Part shown: one piece after another, positions 26,351 to 35,138 of the stretch | Layout of the letters: the number at the start of each line of letters is the position of its first letter | How positions within the stretch are numbered: position 1 is the stretch's first letter | Assembly: GCA_965248255.1 (NCBI GenBank) | Contig: CBDFIW010000003.1 | Location: 2,356,001-2,420,000, forward strand | Origin: JAKZVK01 sp965248255 | GTDB taxonomy: Bacteria; Acidobacteriota; Terriglobia; Bryobacterales; UBA6623 | Length of the DNA: 64,000 nt | Reading direction: 5' to 3' | Program-made: the position numbers and the translations under genes | The notes under the pieces: model-generated | What the model was told of the DNA's origin: nothing | What the model saw: the letters and a program-made list of their open reading frames with translations, nothing else | Database searches by the model: none

Positions 26351-29266
26351 TCAATCGACGAAGGAGAACTCGGCGGAGTTCAACATCGTGTGGCAGAGGC
26401 CTGCGAGTGCCAACCAGCGAGAGGTCCAACCGATGGGCGTCTTCGCGCGGTCTGCTTGAAGCCGCTCGGGCCAGTGCCCGGCCAGTTGTTCGAGCGTTTC
26501 CAAGGATCGCTCGATCTCGGCTTCCGCGGGACGGCGGGAAAGCACCTGCGCGAAAAGTTGCTCGACCTGTTCACTTGGGTCCGGGCCGGCCTCGTCGATG
26601 ATGCGGCCTGCGAGGTAGCGGGCATGGTGCCACATCTGCTCGCTGTTCATCATGTGTAGGGCTTGCGTCGCGACGGTCGATTCGCGCCGCTCGAGGCAGT
26701 TGGGCGTCATGTGCGGCAAATCATACGCGTCCATCAAGGTGACGCGGGTGGTTCGGCGCTGGAGCACGTAGATACTGCGGCGGAAGCCGGAGTCGGTTCC
26801 TTTGGCGACGACCTCTTTGCTTTCTTTGACCTCGACCGGATCGGGCGGGCCGAAGCGTTTCGAGTTGAGCCGGCCTGTCACTTTGAGGATCGAGTCGTAG
26901 AGTTGCTCCGCGTCCATGCGCCGCAGGGGCATGCGCGAGAGCAGGACGTTGCCGGGATCGACGGCAAGAGCACCTTTGTCCTTGCGCGATGCCTGGCGGT
27001 AGGCGTTGGAGGTGACCATCAAGCCGTGCATATGCTTGAGGCTCCAACCGTTTTGGACGAACTCGGTGGCCAGCCAGTCGAGCAGTTCAGGATGGCTCGG
27101 CGCTAGGCCGGAGCGTCCGAAGTTCGACGGGCTCGCCACCAGTCCGCGCCCGAAGTGGCGCATCCACAACTGGTTCACGATCACGCGCGAGGTGAGCGGG
27201 TGATTCGGCTGGGTCAGCCAGCGGGCCAGAGCTAATCGCCGGCCACTGGAGTCCGTTTGGGGTCCGGCCGGCAACACTTCGTACGGCTTCAGACCAACGC
27301 GCAAGACCGCAGGCACGCCGGGCTCGACCGGCTCGCCTAGAGAGAGCGCTTCGCCCCTCCGAAGCAAGTAATGCGTTGACGGCTCACCGCCCGTATCGGT
27401 GAGAGCCCGGACGTAGGGCTTCGGACGCAGCTTCTGCTTGGCTTCGGCAAGCTCCTTCTGCACAGACGCCGCCGCATCCTTGAACGCAGGGAACTTGGCT
27501 GTTAGATCATTGGTGGTGATCTCGACAGTCTCTTCGAAACTCTCGGCCAGGTACTTCTGGATCGAGGTTCGCTTGTCTTCCGGCGTTTCGGCGACGGCGC
27601 GCAGATCCCTACGAAGGTCTTGAGGGAGCGGCGTCAGCCTTGCTTCGAGCAGCTTCTCGCGGAAGGGCTTCTCCAGCTTATTCAGGGAGGCCTCGAACCT
27701 CTTCACATCGGCTTCGATCGGCGCGTTGAACTCGTCGAGCTCGCGCCGCTCGCTCTCAAGGGCGATGTCGAGCTGACGCTCGACAGGCTTGCGCCAATCG
27801 TAAGGGTCGAAGGCGGTTTGGAGGATCGCGCTGAAGCGGTAGTAGTCGCGCTGCGGGATTGGGTCGTACTTGTGGTCGTGGCAGCGGGCACACCCGATGG
27901 TGAGGCCCATGACCGACGAACCCAGCACCTGGACGGCGTCGGCGATGACGTTCATGCGCTCGGCGAGGTAGGCGAACTCCGGTTCGTAGGTGGAGTCAGG
28001 CGTGGTCCGCAGAAAGCCGGTTGCCGCGAGGCGATCCACTAGCTCTTGGGTGACCCTTTTGTCTTTGTAGCCGGACAACTCGTCGCCCGCGATCTGTTCG
28101 GTGAGGAAACGGTCGTAAGGCTTGTCGCTATTGAGAGACCGGATGACATAGTCGCGGAAGCGCCAGGCGTAATGCCGAATCTTGTCCTGAAAGCCTACGC
28201 CACGTGAGTCGGAGTAGCCGGCGAGGTCAAGCCAGTGGCGCGCCCAACGCTCGCCGTACTCGGGAGATGCGAGCAGCCGATCGACAAGGCGCTCGTATGC
28301 GTCGGGCCGGCTGTCACTGAGAAAGACCTGCATCTCACCGGGCGACGGCGGCATACCGGTTAGGTCGAGGTGGACTCGGCGCAGAAGCTTCACGCGGGAG
28401 GCTTCGGGTGAGTACGCCAGGCCCTTCGCCTCCAGCTTTCGCAGCAGGAAGGCGTCAATCGGGTTGCGAACGAGGTCCTGATGCTTGACGTGGGGGACGG
28501 CAGGACGCTGGGGCGGCTGAAAGGCCCAAAAGTTGCGGTCGGCGTCGGTGACCAGGGGCCCGTGATCTTGCTTGGGCGGAGCCGGCGGGCAGCCCGAGGC
28601 GATCCACTGGCGCAACGTTGCAAGCTGCGCTTCGGTCGGCGACTTGATGGAGTACTCGAGGATCAGCTTGAGCGGTGGCATGTCGCCGGCTTCGATCTTC
28701 TGAATCATCAAGCTCTCATCCGGCTTGCCGGGAACGAGCGCCGGACCGGAGGCGCCGCCTTTCAAACGGCTCGCCTGCGTGCGTAGATCGAGGCCGCCCT
28801 CTTGCTTGCGATTGCCGTGGCACGCCAGACAACCGGCCTGGATGATCGGCAGGACGTCGAGTTCGGTGACGGCGGGGGCCGCCGGTTCGCTTGCCGACTC
28901 AGGGACACCCTCTGCGTCGATCCAACGGCGAATCAGAGCGATCTGGTCGTCGGTGAGCTTCTGATCGCCTGGCGGCATCGTCCGCGCAACGAGCTTTTGC
29001 AGCAGGAGACTTTGGTCGGCCGAGCCGACTTGGATCGCCGGACCGGACCGGCCGCCCTTGAGGATGGCGTCGCGCGAGCGCAGGTCGAGTCCCTGCTGGG
29101 GCGACTGACCGCCGTGGCAAGCGACGCAATTCGCCTCAAAGATCGGGAGAATGTCGGACTTGAACGCGGGCTTAGGGGTCCCGGTTGCTCCGAGCAGGGC
29201 TGCAGCCGAGAGGCTCCACGAGGCGACGGTCCGAAGCAGTTGCATGAGTGTCAGTGTGTTCTGCAT
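26351..29266 (-). CDS. Cytochrome-type PSD1/DUF1549-DUF1553 protein
   Basis: A 971-residue exported protein of the planctomycete-type cytochrome c family (PSCyt1, DUF1549, DUF1553). The ATG at 29266 opens a signal peptide (LRTVASWSLSAAALLG); the frame extends to 29413 without signs of coding. Three CxxCH haem-binding motifs are visible: CVACH and CLACH in two tandem N-terminal cytochrome domains, and CARCH in the middle of DUF1549. The C-terminal DUF1553 has RVIVNQLWMRHFGRGLV. The family is usually encoded beside sulfatases or sugar catabolism genes. It probably transfers electrons outside the cytoplasm during breakdown of modified carbohydrates, although no member here proves that. Its partner is plausibly the adjacent Tat-exported isomerase, 58 bp away. 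Confidence 0.92.
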   Translation of the reverse strand: MQNTLTLMQLLRTVASWSLSAAALLGATGTPKPAFKSDILPIFEANCVACHGGQSPQQGLDLRSRDAILKGGRSGPAIQVGSADQSLLLQKLVARTMPPGDQKLTDDQIALIRRWIDAEGVPESASEPAAPAVTELDVLPIIQAGCLACHGNRKQEGGLDLRTQASRLKGGASGPALVPGKPDESLMIQKIEAGDMPPLKLILEYSIKSPTEAQLATLRQWIASGCPPAPPKQDHGPLVTDADRNFWAFQPPQRPAVPHVKHQDLVRNPIDAFLLRKLEAKGLAYSPEASRVKLLRRVHLDLTGMPPSPGEMQVFLSDSRPDAYERLVDRLLASPEYGERWARHWLDLAGYSDSRGVGFQDKIRHYAWRFRDYVIRSLNSDKPYDRFLTEQIAGDELSGYKDKRVTQELVDRLAATGFLRTTPDSTYEPEFAYLAERMNVIADAVQVLGSSVMGLTIGCARCHDHKYDPIPQRDYYRFSAILQTAFDPYDWRKPVERQLDIALESERRELDEFNAPIEADVKRFEASLNKLEKPFREKLLEARLTPLPQDLRRDLRAVAETPEDKRTSIQKYLAESFEETVEITTNDLTAKFPAFKDAAASVQKELAEAKQKLRPKPYVRALTDTGGEPSTHYLLRRGEALSLGEPVEPGVPAVLRVGLKPYEVLPAGPQTDSSGRRLALARWLTQPNHPLTSRVIVNQLWMRHFGRGLVASPSNFGRSGLAPSHPELLDWLATEFVQNGWSLKHMHGLMVTSNAYRQASRKDKGALAVDPGNVLLSRMPLRRMDAEQLYDSILKVTGRLNSKRFGPPDPVEVKESKEVVAKGTDSGFRRSIYVLQRRTTRVTLMDAYDLPHMTPNCLERRESTVATQALHMMNSEQMWHHARYLAGRIIDEAGPDPSEQVEQLFAQVLSRRPAEAEIERSLETLEQLAGHWPERLQADRAKTPIGWTSRWLALAGLCHTMLNSAEFSFVD

Positions 29267-30012
29267 CGAGGCTATGACATTGCAGATTCTACAGCAGCGG
29301 CGGCCACCGTAGGTGGCTATCGCACCACCGCTTCGCGGATTTGGTTCGATGCCGCCAGAGGCGTTTGGCACAGTTTGGCAAGGTTTCAGGAAAACTTGGC
29401 ACACCTCGCACATTGAGCGCCGGTGGTCGATTGCCAGCCCGATGCCCGGAAATGCCCGCTGTTCCCGAAGACTCCACCCTCCCCGAAGGAGTAAGGATTC
29501 TCGCTGGATCCTGTCCGTGGGCCGTGATAGCGGTCAGCAAGCGTGTCACGAGATACCGGCGGATTCCGAGAGCATTGTGCCAATGATCGATGGACCCGAG
29601 AAGACCTCCGGTCAGGCTGCTCAGCACCTCCCTCTTCTGTTTTCAGAGTACCTCACCCCACCAAGGATTTCGGGCCTTTGGTGGCTTAAGTTGTTGATTA
29701 TGAAGAGCCGAAGTTCTGTGACTGGCCTTGCGAGGCAACAACGGTCGTCAACGTACTGTTGCCGTGCTGTAGAATCTGCCCGAAAAGAAGCATCTACAGC
29801 CCGGCAAGGGTTGTGTCGCCCCCTTCAGGGCTTGTGTTTCGTTTCGATGGCGGACCTGGGGCTCACGCCCCAGGCTGTTATTTGCGCCGCGCCTGCGGCG
29901 CTTGGACTTTGCCTCGCCGCGGGTACGACCGCTCCATGGGCACGGCATGCCAAGTGTGAAACGCCGGAAGAGAGCGGCACGTGACTCGCCTGATATGCAA
30001 TGTAGGGGAGTG
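29267..30012. repeat. Non-coding hairpin-rich block, 746 bp
   Basis: No convincing gene is found. The part at about 29790-29950 is built of short hairpins: CGCCCCCTTCAGGGC, GGGGCTCACGCCCC at about 29859-29872, and GCGCCGCGCCTGCGGCGC at about 29883-29900. This looks like a dispersed structured repeat of the kind common in Acidobacteriota genomes. A similar layout (CCCCTGCCGGGGCT and onward) recurs in the gap at 33192-33575. The left part, 29267-29750, shows nothing I can name. Confidence 0.5.
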
Positions 30013-31572
30013 CTAAGCGTAGGTATGACGCTTGGCTTCCCAAGTGGCGTTCGGATACTCGCCAAGGTCGAGCGAGCCCTTCATGACACCGCCGGATACC
30101 CTTCCTTCGAAGCGATATCGCAGGGAAGTTCCCTCGAACGGTAGAGAGCTGCTGAAGCGCACCTTGTTCCCGTCGATCGTGCCCTTCAGCTCGCCCTGGA
30201 CCACCGTACCGATGTGCGTGCCTTGGACTTGGTTGCCGCTGGCCTGAAGAAAGAGTTGGTGCTCTCCCTGACCCAAACCGAAGTCCACGTGCACGTCCCA
30301 GCGGCCCGAGATGTCCCCTGCCGGCTTCTTGAACCTCGGCTTCGAGATCCCTTTGGGCGCGTTGCGGAAGATCGAGTGCAGGCGCTCGGCCACCATCTTG
30401 TGCTCATGCGGTTTCATCGCTACGGGCCGCAGCCGGAACGAGTAACCCTCACCGGAAGCATGACTCCCAATGCTGGGATCGCCGTTAAGAAGTGATTCTC
30501 CGACGTCTCCTGCTGTCAGGCCGATCTTGTTCGGGTCCCATTCGACCATCAGAACCGGGAAGGGCCCGCCGCGCGACGGCGGAGCGACCCGAGTCGACAC
30601 GCCGTCGACCTTGGTGATCTCGTTGGTAATGTAGTCGTACCAGCTTTCCCACTCGCGGTACTCGGCCTTGAGATCGCGCTTGTTGATGAAGACATCCACG
30701 GCCGTTGTTACGCCGACTATCTCTTCCTTGCTGACTTTCATCGGACGGCCGAAAGCGTGGTGATGAGCGGCGTTGGCAAAAGCGGCGCGCACAAGCTGCT
30801 CCTTGCCGACGAGCAGCCCGCCGGTCTGCGGTCCTCGAAGAATCTTGCCGCCGCTGTAGGCGACCAGATCGGCGCCCTCGGCGATGTAGGGGTTGGGAGT
30901 GACGAGGTAGTCGGCGGCGGCGTCGACCAGCACGGGAATTCCCGCCTCGTTGGCGACAGGCGCGACGTCCTTTAGAGGTAGTTCCACGTGGTCGCTGAAT
31001 CGGTCCCCCAGCACCGAGATCATGGCCGTGTGGTGGTTGATCGCGGCCTTCAGCTCGTCTACGGTCCTTACGTTGATGATCTTGACGCCGACCATACGGA
31101 TCGCGTGGTCGTACCCGTTGCGGGATGACTTCGGCATGATCACCTCGTTCTTGAGGCCGCTCATCTCGGGGAGCTGCTGCATGCGTTCGGGATCAGTCCC
31201 GGCGACGCAGCCGGCGGTCGCGTGGGTCAGAGCCGCCGCGGCGCCGGACGACACCATGGCCCACTCGACCTTGAGCAGCTCGGAGATGCGTTTGCCGGCT
31301 GCCTCTTGTAGCTGGTCGAGGTTGACGTGATAGTGCGCGGCGTGCTCGATGGCTTCAATGACTTCGTGCAACTGTCGTGAACCGCCGTTGCTGGTGATCG
31401 TGGCGGTGCAATTGATAAACGGTTTGGCTCCGAGGCGTGTGTAGACGTCGGGCGGTGGCTCCTCGAGCGCCGCGGCCGTGGCTGGCCGTGCGCCGGCTGC
31501 ACTCAACAACGCCCCGGCGCTGGCGGCTCCGCTGGACTGAAGCCACCGGCGGCGGCTGGTTTGGTTCGCCAT
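30013..31572 (-). CDS. Tat-exported SelA-like PLP protein with C-terminal beta-rich module (copy 2)
   Basis: A 519-residue paralogue of the genes at 23465 and 31635. The start at 31572 is set by AAGGAG just upstream and by the Tat signal TSRRRWLQSSGAASAGALL. The PLP enzyme body carries the motif INCTATITSNGGSRQL, the aspartate block VLVDAAAD and AYSGGKILRGPQTGG with the Schiff-base Lys. The C-terminal module starts DISGRWDVHVDFGLGQGEHQ and ends DLGEYPNATWEAKRH. It is closer in sequence to the copy at 31635 than to 23465, suggesting a recent tandem duplication. It sits 62 bp downstream of that copy on the same strand. COG1921 relatives are amino-sugar ammonia-lyases or selenium transferases; no selC or selB is visible here, so selenocysteine synthesis is unlikely. 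Confidence 0.87.
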   Translation of the reverse strand: MANQTSRRRWLQSSGAASAGALLSAAGARPATAAALEEPPPDVYTRLGAKPFINCTATITSNGGSRQLHEVIEAIEHAAHYHVNLDQLQEAAGKRISELLKVEWAMVSSGAAAALTHATAGCVAGTDPERMQQLPEMSGLKNEVIMPKSSRNGYDHAIRMVGVKIINVRTVDELKAAINHHTAMISVLGDRFSDHVELPLKDVAPVANEAGIPVLVDAAADYLVTPNPYIAEGADLVAYSGGKILRGPQTGGLLVGKEQLVRAAFANAAHHHAFGRPMKVSKEEIVGVTTAVDVFINKRDLKAEYREWESWYDYITNEITKVDGVSTRVAPPSRGGPFPVLMVEWDPNKIGLTAGDVGESLLNGDPSIGSHASGEGYSFRLRPVAMKPHEHKMVAERLHSIFRNAPKGISKPRFKKPAGDISGRWDVHVDFGLGQGEHQLFLQASGNQVQGTHIGTVVQGELKGTIDGNKVRFSSSLPFEGTSLRYRFEGRVSGGVMKGSLDLGEYPNATWEAKRHTYA

Positions 31573-31634
31573 GTTTTCGATCTCCTTGTTTTGTGTTCGG
31601 TCTACTGAGCCTTTGGGCTGTCGTGAGCTTGACG

Positions 31635-33191
31635 CTAGCCGGTCGTCCGTCGGCGGGCAACCCAACGTGCCGGCGGGTATTCATTCAAGTCGATCTCGCC
31701 GCTTATCTCGTCACCTTGCAGGACTCCGCTGAATCCGTACTTGAGCCGAGAGCCTTCCATCGGCAGAACGCTATTGAAGCGGACTTTGTCGCCGTCGATC
31801 GCACCCTTCAATTCACCCGTGGTGCGAGTTCCGACGTGCGTGCCGACGACCTCGTTTCCGCGCGTCTCGAGGAGCAACTGGTGGTGTCCGCGCCCCCGCA
31901 GGAACTCGATCTCGACATCCCAGTGCCCCGCGATGTCGCTCACCGGCTTTGCCGGCGACGGCGTCTGTGTCCCTCGCGGCACCTTGTCGAGAATCGAACG
32001 CACCCGCCGGGCGATGACTTTGTATTCGTCGGGCTTGAGAGCGACGGGGCGGATTACGAAGAAGTTTTCGTCCCCGTAGTCCCAGGTCATGATCGGGGGA
32101 TCACCGTTTAGAAGCTGATGGTGCATCTCCGACGCACTCAGGCCGATCTTGTCGGGGTCCCATGAGATTTGCAGCGCAGGGAACGGTCCGCCTCGGGTGG
32201 GCCCTTGCACACGAGTTTCGACGCCGTCCACCTCACGGACCAGGCGGCTGATGTGCTCGTACCAACCTTCCCATTCGCGGTACTCGGTTTCGATGTCGCG
32301 GTTCTTGGTCCAGACCTCGACTGCCGTCACCATGCCGACGATCTCTTCTTTGCTGACCTTCATCGGACGACCGAAGCCGCCGTAGGGGACGGCGTTGATC
32401 GTCGCGGTGCGGACCAGGTCCTCGCGGCCCACCAAGATCCCGGTCGTTTGAGGGCCGCGGAGGATCTTGCCGCCGCTGTATGCCACCAGGTCCGCGCCCT
32501 GTTGGAGGTAGGGATTCGGGACGATCGGGAAATCCGCCGCAGCGTCGACCAGAACCGGGACGTTTCGCCCCTTGGCGATCGGCGCGAGGTCGGCCAGGTT
32601 GGGGCGGTCACTGCCGAAGCGGTCGCCTAGCACTGCGACCATGGCCGTTCGCGGACTGAAGACCGCGCGGTATTCGTGGAGCGTCTCAACGGAGATGATG
32701 CGCGTCCCGAGCATGCGAATGGAGTGGTCATACTGGTTCCGTGACCACTTGGGCATGATGACTTCGTCCGGTAACTCGGCCAGATTTGGCAGTTGTTGGC
32801 GGCGCTCGGGGTTGCCTCCAGCCACACAGGCGGCGGTCGCGTGAGCCAGTGCCGACGCCGCACCGGAGCTGACCATCGCCCACGGAACCTCCAGAAGCTC
32901 GGACAATCGCTCTCCGGCGACGGCAATGAGCTTGTTGAGTTTGACGTGATAGTGCGAGGCGTGGTGAATTGCCTCGATTACCTCCGGAAGCTGACGCGAT
33001 CCCCCATTGCGAGTGATCGTTGCGGTGCAGTTGATGAAGGGCTTGACTCCGAGACGGGTGTAGACATCGGGTGGTGGCTCGCCGATCGATGCGGTCGACG
33101 TGGGCCGTGCGCCTGCCGCACTCAGAAGGGCTGCGGCGGTCAGTGATCCACCGCCCTGTAGCCATCGGCGGCGTGTCGTCTCGTTTGCCAT
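31635..33191 (-). CDS. Tat-exported SelA-like PLP protein with C-terminal beta-rich module (copy 3)
   Basis: A 518-residue paralogue, first of the tandem pair. The Tat signal is TTRRRWLQGGGSLTAAALL. The PLP-binding Asp lies in VLVDAAAD at about 214-221 and the Schiff-base Lys is Lys242 in AYSGGKILRGPQTTG. Between the enzyme body and the module is a linker with TQTPSPAKPVSD. The module (about 420-515) opens with DIAGHWDVEIEFLRGRG and closes with EYPPARWVARR, keeping the G-W-D-V start and W-x-A-R end seen in the other two copies. All catalytic landmarks appear intact. The three genes probably act on related substrates outside the cytoplasm. I infer a shared carbohydrate or amino-sugar role only from their neighbours. 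Confidence 0.87.
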   Translation of the reverse strand: MANETTRRRWLQGGGSLTAAALLSAAGARPTSTASIGEPPPDVYTRLGVKPFINCTATITRNGGSRQLPEVIEAIHHASHYHVKLNKLIAVAGERLSELLEVPWAMVSSGAASALAHATAACVAGGNPERRQQLPNLAELPDEVIMPKWSRNQYDHSIRMLGTRIISVETLHEYRAVFSPRTAMVAVLGDRFGSDRPNLADLAPIAKGRNVPVLVDAAADFPIVPNPYLQQGADLVAYSGGKILRGPQTTGILVGREDLVRTATINAVPYGGFGRPMKVSKEEIVGMVTAVEVWTKNRDIETEYREWEGWYEHISRLVREVDGVETRVQGPTRGGPFPALQISWDPDKIGLSASEMHHQLLNGDPPIMTWDYGDENFFVIRPVALKPDEYKVIARRVRSILDKVPRGTQTPSPAKPVSDIAGHWDVEIEFLRGRGHHQLLLETRGNEVVGTHVGTRTTGELKGAIDGDKVRFNSVLPMEGSRLKYGFSGVLQGDEISGEIDLNEYPPARWVARRRTTG

Positions 33192-33575
33192 GTTCGTTGT
33201 CTTTGGTGGTCAGCTTCACTCTAGGGCGATTGCCGGGAACTTGCAAGGGGCCGGTCGATGGGTTCGCCTGTAGTCCGTGAGCCAGCTGAGGGCAGCGCCG
33301 TACCACCCCCACGACGCGTCAGGTGGGGCGCTATGAGCCCGGCTGTTTTCGTCTTCCACTCACCCGGTGTCGGGGAGAGCAAGGCTCAAATGCCCCTGCC
33401 GGGGCTCCGACCTGTGTGCGGGGGCACCCGGTTTGCGCTGTTGGGAAGCGCGGGCAACAGAACGCGATACTCGCGCCAGAACGTGAAGCGGTCGCCGTGG
33501 TTTACGTACGGATTTGGGCAAGGCGCGCTTTGTTCGATAGTGTTACTCTCACGGCGGTGTAACGGGAGACAGTAG
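33192..33575. repeat. Divergent intergenic region with structured repeat, 384 bp
   Basis: This region separates the minus-strand SelA-like gene from the plus-strand ligase gene. From about 33310 to 33450 it is hairpin-rich: CCCCACGACGCGTCAGGTGG near 33308, then CCCCTGCCGGGGCT near 33391. It resembles the block at 29790-29950 in order of elements. The last 13 bases before the ligase contain a GGGAGA ribosome-binding site that supports its GTG start. No small ORF is convincing. Confidence 0.45.
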
Positions 33576-35138
33576 GTGAACATCGCGCATCACATGGCGC
33601 GGGCGGGCCATGCTCACGGGGAGCTGCCGGCCGTCGCCAGGGGCGAAACCGTCCTCCTTAGCTACGCATCGCTCGCCCAACGTGTAGAGCGGCTCGCCGG
33701 CGGCCTTGCCCGCCGGTTGGGTCTCGAGCCAGGCGATCGGGTAGCCCTCACGATGGGGAATTGTCCCGAGTATCTCGAGATCATGTACGCCTGCTGGCAG
33801 GCCGGCCTGGTCGTAGTGCCCATCAATGCCAAGCTGCACGCAAGCGAGTTCGCTTATATCCTCGAAAACGCCGGCGCGCGCTTGTGCTTCGCGACGCCGG
33901 ATCTGGCGGACACGGTCGGGTCGCTCGCTGCGCTTGAGAGATGCATCGCGGTGCCGGACCCCGAATACGAGGCCTTGCTCACGAGCGAGCCGCTGGGCTT
34001 GGCACCTCGGGAACCGGGCGATGCGGCCTGGCTTTTCTACACGAGCGGGACGACAGGCCGGCCCAAAGGAGCGACGCTCTCGCACCGCAACCTGCTGGCG
34101 ATGTGCTTTTGCTATTTCGCTGACATGGATCCGGGAGCGCCGTGGAACGCCATTCTCCACGCCGCGCCCATGAGCCACGGTTCCGGACTCTACGGTCTGC
34201 CGCACGTGACCCAAGCCTCTTGCCACGTGATTCCGCAAAGCAGCGGCTTTGAAGCGGACGAGGTCTACGCCCTGATCCGACGATGGCCGGGAATCTCGTT
34301 TTTCGCCGCGCCGACCATGGTCAAACGCTTGTTGGATCATCCTCGGGACGAGGATACCGCCAACTTGAAGACTCTTATCTATGGTGGCGGTCCGATGTAC
34401 GTGGAAGACTGTCGGGCGGGCCTGGAGCGCTTCGGTCCGAAGCTCTCGCAACTCTACGGCCAAGGCGAGAGCCCCATGACGATCACGGCGTTGAACGCTG
34501 CGCTCCACGCCGCATCGGATCATCCCCGCTGGCTTGAGCGGCTGGCGTCCGTGGGCGTCCCCCAGAGTGTCGTAGAGGTTCAGGTGGCGGACGCGAATGA
34601 CCGTCCTCTCCCCCCTGGCGAGCTAGGCGAGATTCTGGCGCGGGGCGACTCAGTGATGTCGGGCTACTGGGGCGACCCAGAGGCGACCGCGGCGACCCTG
34701 CGGGGAGGCTGGCTCCATACGGGCGACGTAGGCGTTTTCGACGAGGATGGCTTTCTTACGCTCAAAGACCGGTCCAAGGACGTGATCATCTCAGGGGGCG
34801 CGAACATCTATCCGCGAGAGGTGGAGGAAGTGCTGCTGCGGCATCCCCTCGTAGCGGAAGTGTCGGTGATCGGGCGGCCGGACCGCGAATGGGGCGAGGC
34901 GGTGGTCGCCTACGTGGTACCGTCGGCAGGGCGCACTGTCAATCCGGCCGAGCTCGACGGATTCTGTCTGGAGCACCTAGCGCGCTTCAAGCGCCCCAGG
35001 GATTATCGAGTGATCGATAAGATCCCTAAGAACAACTACGGGAAAGCGCTCAAGACGGCCCTGCGGGAATTGGATCAAAAGGCGGCCCATGTCGCTGGGG
35101 ATGCGGACGGGAAGATCGGGGGATCGCGCAGTGGGTGA
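33576..35138 (+). CDS. AMP-dependent acyl-CoA synthetase/ligase
   Basis: A 520-residue cytoplasmic enzyme of the class I adenylate-forming family that activates a carboxylic acid with ATP and transfers it to CoA. The P-loop YTSGTTGRPKGATLSH is near residue 156. Further landmarks are YGQGESPMT (A5), GWLHTGDVG (A7), DRSKDVIISGGANIYPREVE (A8) and a catalytic Lys in PKNNYGKALK (A10). The GTG start has GGGAGA upstream. The SDR gene starts inside its last codons, an eight-base overlap, which indicates one operon. The acid could be aromatic, medium-chain or a terpenoid; sequence alone does not decide. Confidence 0.92.
   Translation: MNIAHHMARAGHAHGELPAVARGETVLLSYASLAQRVERLAGGLARRLGLEPGDRVALTMGNCPEYLEIMYACWQAGLVVVPINAKLHASEFAYILENAGARLCFATPDLADTVGSLAALERCIAVPDPEYEALLTSEPLGLAPREPGDAAWLFYTSGTTGRPKGATLSHRNLLAMCFCYFADMDPGAPWNAILHAAPMSHGSGLYGLPHVTQASCHVIPQSSGFEADEVYALIRRWPGISFFAAPTMVKRLLDHPRDEDTANLKTLIYGGGPMYVEDCRAGLERFGPKLSQLYGQGESPMTITALNAALHAASDHPRWLERLASVGVPQSVVEVQVADANDRPLPPGELGEILARGDSVMSGYWGDPEATAATLRGGWLHTGDVGVFDEDGFLTLKDRSKDVIISGGANIYPREVEEVLLRHPLVAEVSVIGRPDREWGEAVVAYVVPSAGRTVNPAELDGFCLEHLARFKRPRDYRVIDKIPKNNYGKALKTALRELDQKAAHVAGDADGKIGGSRSG

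Noticed and set aside
30013..33191. Selenocysteine synthesis by the SelA-like proteins
   Set aside because: All have Tat signals and an extra module, and no selB, selD or selC was seen in the window.
33549..34523. A 324-residue minus-strand ORF over the acyl-CoA ligase
   Set aside because: Opposite a gene with all adenylation motifs; no domain of its own.
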